NCBI RefSeq assembly: GCF_030035605.1
Contig: NZ_CP106736.1
Span: 3,469,001 to 3,533,000 of the forward strand
Direction of reading: 5' to 3'
Length of the DNA stretch: 64,000 bases
Source: Silvimonas soli
GTDB taxonomy: Bacteria > Pseudomonadota > Gammaproteobacteria > Burkholderiales > Chitinibacteraceae
A model generated the notes under the pieces. That model saw only the letters and a list, made by a program, of their open reading frames with translations. It had not been told where the DNA came from and did no database searches. Below, one piece after another: positions 58,617 to 64,000 of this stretch (positions are counted from its first letter, which is position 1; every line of letters begins with the position of its first letter). A program made the translations under genes and the position numbers.

Positions 58617-59129
58617 ATGGCTGAAGCCAAGGCGCCCAAAGGCAAATCCAAGCTGTTGTTATTTATTATCCTCGGCGTCGTCCTGGTGTTGGTCATCGCT
58701 GGCGGCGCTGCCGCTTTCCTGCTGATGCATAACAGCTCGGACAGCGCAGATGATGGTAGTGATTCGTCCTCCCATCAAAGCAAGGCCAAAGCCGAGAAGA
58801 AAAAGACTGATCATCCCCCGATTTTCGAAAAGCTGTCGCAGTTCACGGTTAACCTGAACTCGCCTGACGGGCAAACCATGCTGCAAACCGACATTGTGGT
58901 TGAAGTTGCGGATGCGGCATCAGAAGAAGACCTGAAAAACTTGCTGCCCAAAGTGCAGAACGAAGTGAACAAGCTCTTGCGCAGCAAAACGCCAGAAGAC
59001 ATGAAGGCACCAAACAGTACCGATAAGCTGGGTAATGAGATTCGCCAGGCCATTAATAAAGTTCTGGGCGTTCATGCCGATGATCAGGGTGTGTTGTCCG
59101 TTAATTTCACGACTTTCATCGTGCAATAA
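58617..59129 (+). CDS. fliL: Flagellar basal body-associated protein FliL
   Basis: 170 residues: a short Lys-rich N-terminus, one membrane helix (about 11-33, LLLFIILGVVLVLVIAGGAA), an acidic/Ser linker, and the periplasmic FliL domain (FEKLSQFTVNLNSPDGQTMLQTDIVVEVAD). It surrounds the stator and aids torque and stator activation. Spaced from fliM by 118 bases; start of the fliLMNOPQR run. Confidence 0.94.
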   Translation: MAEAKAPKGKSKLLLFIILGVVLVLVIAGGAAAFLLMHNSSDSADDGSDSSSHQSKAKAEKKKTDHPPIFEKLSQFTVNLNSPDGQTMLQTDIVVEVADAASEEDLKNLLPKVQNEVNKLLRSKTPEDMKAPNSTDKLGNEIRQAINKVLGVHADDQGVLSVNFTTFIVQ

Positions 59130-59247
59130 CGGCGCGATAGCGCATAACGGTATTGGGCAATAAAAAGTAATAGTCAGTGCAATAACGAGCAATAACAGTT
59201 GGTAATTGCAGTAAACCGCAGGTTTTACGGGTAAACAGATCGTATCA

Positions 59248-60264
59248 ATGGCAGACGATATTCTTTCCCAGGAAGAGGTCGACGCGCTTTTGCGTGGGGT
59301 GACCGGAGAGGAAGACGTCGTTGAGGAAAACCTCGACGCGGGTGCCGTGCGCGCCTATGACATTGGTCGGCAAGAGCGCATTGTGCGTGGGCGCATGCCT
59401 ACGCTGGAAATCATCAACGAGCGCTTTGCCCGCAATTTGCGCATTGCCTTGTTTAATTTCATGCGCCGCAATGCTGAAATCAGCGTTGGCCCGGTGCGGG
59501 TGCAGAAATACAGCGAGTTCATTCGCAATCTGGCTGTACCCACCAATTTGAACCTGATCCAGATGAAGCCGTTGCGTGGCACCGGCTTGTTTATCTTTGA
59601 TCCGGACTTCGTATTTCTGGTGGTCGATAATCTGTTTGGCTCAGATGGTCGTTATCACGTGCGGGTGGAAGGGCGAGATTTTACCCCGACCGAACAACGC
59701 ATTATCCAGCGCTTGCTGGACGTGGTGTTTGAAGAATATGCCAAAGCGTGGAAGCCGGTATTCGAGTGCGAATTCAGCTACGTACGCTCCGAAATGAACA
59801 CGCAGTTTGCCAATATCGCTACGCCCACCGAAGTGATCGTAGCCTACACATTCAAGATTGAACTCGGCGCTGGCGGTGGTGATTTCCACGTCTGCCTGCC
59901 GTATTCCATGATCGAACCGATTCGCGACGTGTTGTACAGCTCCATGCAGGCTGACCGGATCGAATCCGATAATCGCTGGTTGAAACTGCTGCAAAAGCAG
60001 GTTCAGAACGCGGAGGTGGATCTGGTGGCTACATTGGGCAATACCGAGGTTACGCTCGGCGATATTCTCAACCTCAAATCGGGCGATGTGATCTCGCTGG
60101 AGATCCCGCAAGCCATCATTGCCGACGTGGACGGCGTGCCGTTGCTGGAATGCAACTATGGTATTCTCAACGGCCAGTACGCTTTGAAAGTCAACAAAAT
60201 ACTGAATAACGCCGACTCCTTGATGGGATCGGGCGATGTAGAGCGGGGAGATGCACATGGCTGA
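59248..60264 (+). CDS. fliM: Flagellar motor switch protein FliM
   Basis: 338 residues of the C-ring. N-terminal CheY-P-binding peptide (MADDILSQEEVDALLRGV), then the CheC-like middle domain with RNLRIALFNFMRRNAEISV and the C-terminal FliN-like SpoA domain (NAEVDLVATLGNTEVTLGDILNLKSGDVI). It sets rotation direction. Overlaps fliN by 8 bases. Confidence 0.98.
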   Translation: MADDILSQEEVDALLRGVTGEEDVVEENLDAGAVRAYDIGRQERIVRGRMPTLEIINERFARNLRIALFNFMRRNAEISVGPVRVQKYSEFIRNLAVPTNLNLIQMKPLRGTGLFIFDPDFVFLVVDNLFGSDGRYHVRVEGRDFTPTEQRIIQRLLDVVFEEYAKAWKPVFECEFSYVRSEMNTQFANIATPTEVIVAYTFKIELGAGGGDFHVCLPYSMIEPIRDVLYSSMQADRIESDNRWLKLLQKQVQNAEVDLVATLGNTEVTLGDILNLKSGDVISLEIPQAIIADVDGVPLLECNYGILNGQYALKVNKILNNADSLMGSGDVERGDAHG

Positions 60265-60685
60265 GGATAGCGCGCCCGAAGAGGCGCTGGACGACTGGGC
60301 TGCCGCCATGGCCGAGCAGGCCGAAGCAGATAGTCAGGCCGCCGCACCGGCTGCAGACGTAAAAAGCGCAGCCGACATTTTCGAGCGCTTTGACGCCGTC
60401 CAGACTACCGCACTAGGTACTCCGAACAATATCGACATGATCCTGGATATCCCGGTTGCGCTGACCGTGGAGCTGGGACGAACCAAGATCGCCATCCGTA
60501 GCTTGCTGCAACTGGCGCAAGGCTCGGTGGTGGAGCTTGACGGTCTGGCTGGCGAGCCGATGGATGTGCTGGTCAATGGCTGTCTGATTGCGCAGGGCGA
60601 AGTGGTGGTGGTGAACGACAAGTTCGGTATTCGTCTGACCGATATCATCACCCCAGCCGAACGTATTCGCCGCCTGCATAAATAG
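60257..60685 (+). CDS. fliN: Flagellar motor switch protein FliN
   Basis: 142 residues: an acidic Ala/Glu-rich N-terminal extension (about 1-55) and the SpoA domain (about 60-140: LDIPVALTVELGRTKIAIRSLLQLAQGSVVELDGLAGEPMDVLVNG). C-ring component. I start at ATG 60257, with GGGGAG at good spacing; the frame start at 60251 lacks it. Coupled to fliM. Confidence 0.97.
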   Translation: MAEDSAPEEALDDWAAAMAEQAEADSQAAAPAADVKSAADIFERFDAVQTTALGTPNNIDMILDIPVALTVELGRTKIAIRSLLQLAQGSVVELDGLAGEPMDVLVNGCLIAQGEVVVVNDKFGIRLTDIITPAERIRRLHK

Positions 60686-60806
60686 TCATCAGAACGTGAT
60701 CAGAGCCGCTCGCCTTGCCACGCATGGCGCAGGCGGCCTCTGATTCCGGTGTCTACCCGATAATCCGTCAGTCCAAAGTGGGGCCGGGCGCGCCCGAGTG
60801 CAATTC

Positions 60807-61256
60807 ATGCTGTTAAACCGCATCACATTGGGTGCCGTCCTTACGCTAAGTGCGGGGACTATTCTCGCCGCAACTTCAGCATCCGCAGTATCCGCAGCTA
60901 TTCCTGCCGCAACTTCCGCTTCTTCGTTTGGCCAACTGGCGCAGGTCGTGCTCGCGCTGGTGTTTGTCCTCGGCCTGATTTTTGTGTCGGCCATGCTGAT
61001 GCGCCGGTTTTCCTTGCTGCCCGGCATGGCGGCGGGCAATCGCTTGCGCGTGGTGTCCGGTGCGATGGTTGGCCCCAAAGAGCGTGTGGTGGTGGTCGAA
61101 CTTGATAACACCTGGTTGGTGGTTGGGGTGACGCCGCACGCAGTAAACCTGCTGCATACCCAAGCCAAACCGGACGATGCCCGCGCCGCACCTGTCCCGC
61201 CGCAATTTGCCACTCGCCTGGCAGAAATCATCGCCCGCAAGAGACCACAGGCATGA
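60807..61256 (+). CDS. fliO: Flagellar biosynthesis protein FliO
   Basis: 149 residues: N-terminal hydrophobic segment with Ala/Ser linker, one membrane helix near 45-65 (LAQVVLALVFVLGLIFVSAML), then the small cytoplasmic domain with RLRVVSGAMVGPKERVVVVELDNTWLVVGVTPHAVNLLH, typical of FliO. Assembly scaffold for the FliPQR gate. GTG at 60798 is an alternative start. Its stop overlaps fliP by 4 bases. Confidence 0.92.
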   Translation: MLLNRITLGAVLTLSAGTILAATSASAVSAAIPAATSASSFGQLAQVVLALVFVLGLIFVSAMLMRRFSLLPGMAAGNRLRVVSGAMVGPKERVVVVELDNTWLVVGVTPHAVNLLHTQAKPDDARAAPVPPQFATRLAEIIARKRPQA

Positions 61257-62017
61257 AGTCCGTATTGATGAAACGTGTAGCCATGCTGGCGGCTGCTTTA
61301 TTGCTGGGCGGTTTCGCCTTGACCGCCCACGCTGCGGATGCGGGTATTCCGTTCATGACCGCCACGCCGGGCAATGGCGGCACGGCGTATTCGTTGCCGA
61401 TCCAGACCCTGCTGTTTTTGACTGCGCTGACCTTTTTGCCCGCAGTGCTGCTGATGATGACCGCGTTCACCCGCATCGTGATCGTGTTATCCCTGCTGCG
61501 CCAGGCTTTGGGCACGACCACCACGCCGCCCAATCAGGTCATTGTCGGTTTGTCGCTGTTTCTGACCTTTTTTGTGATGTCGCCGGTTTTCGACAAAATC
61601 TATACCGACGCCTACGTGCCGTATTCCACTCAGAAAATGCAGTTTAACGATGCGCTGGATAAAGCCGCCGTACCGTTAAAAGACTTCATGCTGAAGCAGA
61701 CGCGCCAGCGCGATCTCGCCTTCTTCATTGATATCTCTGGTACACAAAAACCCAATGGCCCGGAAGACGTCACGCTGCGCGTGCTGGTGCCAGCGTTTGT
61801 GACCAGTGAACTCAAAACGGCCTTCCAGATCGGCTTTATGGTGTTTATCCCGTTCCTGATTATCGACTTGGTGGTGGCCAGTATCCTGATGGCAATGGGG
61901 ATGATGATGGTGTCGCCAGTTACCATCTCTTTGCCCTTCAAACTGATGTTGTTTGTGCTGGTGGATGGCTGGACCTTGCTGATGGGGTCATTGGTGCAGA
62001 GCTTCTATACTGGATAG
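61253..62017 (+). CDS. fliP: Flagellar export gate protein FliP
   Basis: 254 residues with a cleavable signal (ALLLGGFALTAHA) and about four membrane helices: LLFLTALTFLPAVLLMMTAFTRIVIVLSLLRQALGTTTTPPNQVIVGLSLFLTFFVMSP is the family signature, and GFMVFIPFLIIDLVVASILMAMGMMMVSP the second. Forms the export gate core with FliQ and FliR. Translationally coupled to fliO. Confidence 0.98.
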   Translation: MKSVLMKRVAMLAAALLLGGFALTAHAADAGIPFMTATPGNGGTAYSLPIQTLLFLTALTFLPAVLLMMTAFTRIVIVLSLLRQALGTTTTPPNQVIVGLSLFLTFFVMSPVFDKIYTDAYVPYSTQKMQFNDALDKAAVPLKDFMLKQTRQRDLAFFIDISGTQKPNGPEDVTLRVLVPAFVTSELKTAFQIGFMVFIPFLIIDLVVASILMAMGMMMVSPVTISLPFKLMLFVLVDGWTLLMGSLVQSFYTG

Positions 62018-62115
62018 CGGTAGAGGCGCGTGCGCAGGCGGCTTCATATCAAACCTTCGCCGTGCTTGTGTTCCATTGCCATAAAACCCGATCCGTCCGT
62101 TCATAGGTGAATAGC

Positions 62116-62385
62116 ATGAGTCCCGAAACCGTCGTAACCCTGATCCAGCGGGCCATGGAAGTGCTGGTGCTGTTGGCCGGGCCGATTCTGCTGGCGGTGC
62201 TGGCGGTGGGCTTGATCGTGTCGATTTTTCAGGCCGCCACCCAGATTAACGAAGCCACCTTGTCGTTTATCCCCAAGCTGCTGATCGCCTTTCTGGTGTT
62301 TGTGCTGGCCGGCCCGTGGATGATCAGCGTGATTACCGACTACACCACGCGGCTGTTCCAAAGCATTCCGCAGTTGATTGGTTAA
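62116..62385 (+). CDS. fliQ: Flagellar export gate protein FliQ
   Basis: 89 residues, the standard length, with two membrane helices (MEVLVLLAGPILLAVLAVGLIVSIFQAATQINEATLSFIPK, then LLIAFLVFVLAGPWMISVI). GTG at 62107 is an alternative start; ATG 62116 has TAGGTGA upstream. Ten bases before fliR. Confidence 0.97.
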   Translation: MSPETVVTLIQRAMEVLVLLAGPILLAVLAVGLIVSIFQAATQINEATLSFIPKLLIAFLVFVLAGPWMISVITDYTTRLFQSIPQLIG

Positions 62386-62394
62386 CCGCTGAGT

Positions 62395-63186
62395 ATGTTT
62401 ACTGTCACCGATGCCCAGATGAACAGCTGGCTCGCGCTATTGTTCTGGCCATTTCTGCGGATACTCGGTGTGTTCCTGGCCGATCCGTTTTTCTCCAGTG
62501 CTGCCATTAACTCCACCGTACGTGTGGCCTTTGCGCTGCTGCTCACCATCCTGATCGCGCCCGTTCTCCCGGCCATGCCAGACGTGCCGGTATTCTCGGC
62601 ACCGGGTGTGCTGATCGGCATCAATCAGCTGCTGGTGGGCTGGATGATCGGCATGAGCATGCGGCTGGTTTTTACGGCGGTGGAGCTTGCGGGCAATCTT
62701 TCCGGTTTGCAGATGGGCCTGGGTTTTGCCTCGTTTTACGACCCGCAGAGTGCCGCGAATGTGCCGGTGGTGGCGCAATTCTTGAGCGCCGCAACGATCT
62801 TGCTGTTTCTAAGCATGAACGGACATTTGATCGTGTTGCGTGCACTGGTCGACAGCTTCAGCCAGTTTCCGCCCACTGCGCAGCCATTGGCGGCTGGCGC
62901 GCTCAAAATGCTGGTTGATCACGGCAGTGTTATCTTCAGCACCGGCCTGCAACTGGCCATGCCGATTATCGCAGCCTTGCTGATCACCAATCTGGCGATT
63001 GGCGTAATGACCCGCGCCGCGCCGCAACTGAATGTCTTTGCGATCGGCTTCCCGATTACGCTGGCGATTGGCGCCGTCTCTTTATATATGGTGGTGCCGT
63101 ATTTGCCGCAATTTGTCAGCGCAATGATTAGCGAATACACCCGCTTTATCAATGCCTTGATGCTGCAACTGGCGCCGCCGCGCTAA
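62395..63186 (+). CDS. fliR: Flagellar export gate protein FliR
   Basis: 263 residues with about six membrane helices. Family features: FLRILGVFLADPFFSSAAIN, the central LVGWMIGMSMRLVFTAVELAGNLSGLQMGLGFASFYDPQS, and ITNLAIGVMTRAAPQLNVFAIGFPIT. Completes the FliPQR export channel. Last flagellar gene in this block. Confidence 0.98.
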   Translation: MFTVTDAQMNSWLALLFWPFLRILGVFLADPFFSSAAINSTVRVAFALLLTILIAPVLPAMPDVPVFSAPGVLIGINQLLVGWMIGMSMRLVFTAVELAGNLSGLQMGLGFASFYDPQSAANVPVVAQFLSAATILLFLSMNGHLIVLRALVDSFSQFPPTAQPLAAGALKMLVDHGSVIFSTGLQLAMPIIAALLITNLAIGVMTRAAPQLNVFAIGFPITLAIGAVSLYMVVPYLPQFVSAMISEYTRFINALMLQLAPPR

Positions 63187-63216
63187 CTTTTCGGCGGACG
63201 GACTAAATAGATAGAT

Positions 63217-63510
63217 ATGTACATCCTGTTGATCGGTTATTTGTATGTGATCCTGATGATTGCCGTGGGCACCGGCACCGGCAGCGTCGCGCTGGGCGGC
63301 GCCTTCATCCTGTTTCTGGGCGTGCTGCCGACCTGGTTGATTTTCTGGCTCAAACGCGGCGGCCAGATCAAAAAAGCAGAAAAACGTGCTGAGCAAGCGC
63401 AAGACGAACGGTTGCGAGAAGAATGGGAACAACAAAACGCAACCTCTGCCGAGCCAGATGCCAACCCGCTATCCGTTGAGGCGGACAAAACGCCGCTGGA
63501 TAAATCCTGA
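63217..63510 (+). CDS. Small hypothetical membrane protein
   Basis: 97 residues. Two membrane helices (about 5-23 and 28-48: LYVILMIAVGTGTGSVALGGAFILFLGVLPTWLIFWL) and a charged cytoplasmic tail with a coiled-coil cadence (KKAEKRAEQAQDERLREEWEQQ). Family not recognised. Its stop codon overlaps the ATG of the next gene, so it is probably co-translated with the pseudouridine synthase. Confidence 0.7.
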   Translation: MYILLIGYLYVILMIAVGTGTGSVALGGAFILFLGVLPTWLIFWLKRGGQIKKAEKRAEQAQDERLREEWEQQNATSAEPDANPLSVEADKTPLDKS

Positions 63511-64000
63511 TGTCGCGTATCGCCCCGGTACCGCATCGCAATGGCGTGGCGCCCAGTTTTGTGATCCTGCCTGAGCAAGGCCGCTGGCCAGATATGCGCA
63601 GCTTTCTGCTCGCGCGTTTTCCACATTTACCGCAAGACGTATTGTTTGCCCGCCTGGCCAATGGCGAAATCGTCGATGACCACGGCCGCCCCGTCGCCGG
63701 CTCCGACCCATATTGTTCTGGTGGTCGTCTATGGTATTACCGGGAAGTGCCCGATGAGGAGCCAATTCCTTTCGAGGCCAGCGTGCTCTATCGCGACGAC
63801 TACATTCTGGTGGCGGACAAACCCCATTTTCTGGCCACCATTCCATCCGGTCGGCGGCTTCGCGAAACGTTGTTGGCCCGCTTGCGCACGCAGCTGGATT
63901 TACCGGACCTCACCCCCGTGCATAGGCTGGACCGCGAAACTGCCGGGTTAGTGTTGTTTTGCCTGCATCCGCCCAGCCGTGGCGCCTACCAGTCTTTGTT
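63510..64000 (+). CDS. RluA-family pseudouridine synthase (3' end outside window)
   Basis: 163 residues are visible before the right edge. An N-terminal S4-like region (FPHLPQDVLFARLANGEIVDDHGR) precedes the catalytic domain, with LYRDDYILVADKPHFLATIPS and the active-site motif HRLDRETAG (D141), as in RluA and RsuA relatives. The sequence with the opening VPHRNGVAPSFV is the form of standalone rRNA/tRNA synthases. The ATG overlaps the preceding stop (TGATG). The target RNA is unknown. Confidence 0.9.
   Translation, partial: MSRIAPVPHRNGVAPSFVILPEQGRWPDMRSFLLARFPHLPQDVLFARLANGEIVDDHGRPVAGSDPYCSGGRLWYYREVPDEEPIPFEASVLYRDDYILVADKPHFLATIPSGRRLRETLLARLRTQLDLPDLTPVHRLDRETAGLVLFCLHPPSRGAYQSL

Overview
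The window reads as chromosomal DNA of a motile, Gram-negative betaproteobacterium. The gene complement fits the Neisseriales or a neighbouring group: CydP beside CydA, the CysI-DUF934 pair, a long IF-1 and betaproteobacterial-type flagellar genes. The genus is my inference and cannot be fixed from sequence alone. Coding density is high and most genes are housekeeping or metabolic. I see no rRNA, tRNA, CRISPR array, transposase, integrase or prophage.

Layout: 1-4.4 kb has an MdtH-like efflux pump (cut by the left edge), a SnoaL-like protein and two tandem TonB-like paralogues. 4.5-7.5 kb has a YdfG-type reductase, a metal-sensor/cation-efflux pair (DmeR-DmeF-like) with a visible G-tract operator, and a GbsR/MarR regulator. 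7.8-10.9 kb is a cytochrome bd operon, cydP-cydA-cydB-cydX. 11-21 kb mixes regulators (two AraC types), a periplasmic solute-binding protein, a CSS-EAL phosphodiesterase, a flavin reductase, a FrnE-type DsbA protein, a family 3 glycosidase lipoprotein and pyrophosphatase. 21.9-29.7 kb has a PatZ-like acyl-CoA synthetase/acetyltransferase, a pirin divergent from a LysR regulator, a cytochrome b561-YceI-YceI operon and a beta-carbonic anhydrase. 29.8-38.2 kb has a HAD phosphatase, nemR-nemA, pepN and cysI-DUF934. 38.4-46.1 kb has a dead EAL gene fragment, a DHA2 efflux pump with its MarR regulator, MgtC, a molybdate operon (modA-diMop-modB-modC), infA and a MerR/carboxymuconolactone decarboxylase pair. 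46.7-53.4 kb has rlmJ, aroA, lemA with two TPM-domain genes, and htpG. 53.6-63.2 kb is a flagellar export block: flhB-flhA on the minus strand, divergent from fliK, then fliL-M-N-O-P-Q-R. The window ends in an RluA-family pseudouridine synthase cut by the right edge.

The most unexplained material lies between genes. One family of roughly 240-base repeats occurs in three places; each copy carries a perfect 14-bp stem whose sequence differs between copies while pairing is kept. A second family consists of paired inverted REP-like sequences (REPIN-like) at five or more loci, and two of these share an additional internal block. I also see several candidate regulatory sites: a metal-sensor operator that doubles as a Shine-Dalgarno sequence, a sigma-54 promoter at fliK, a sigma-32 promoter at htpG, and palindromes upstream of the MarR-type regulators. 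No clearly new multi-gene system is evident.
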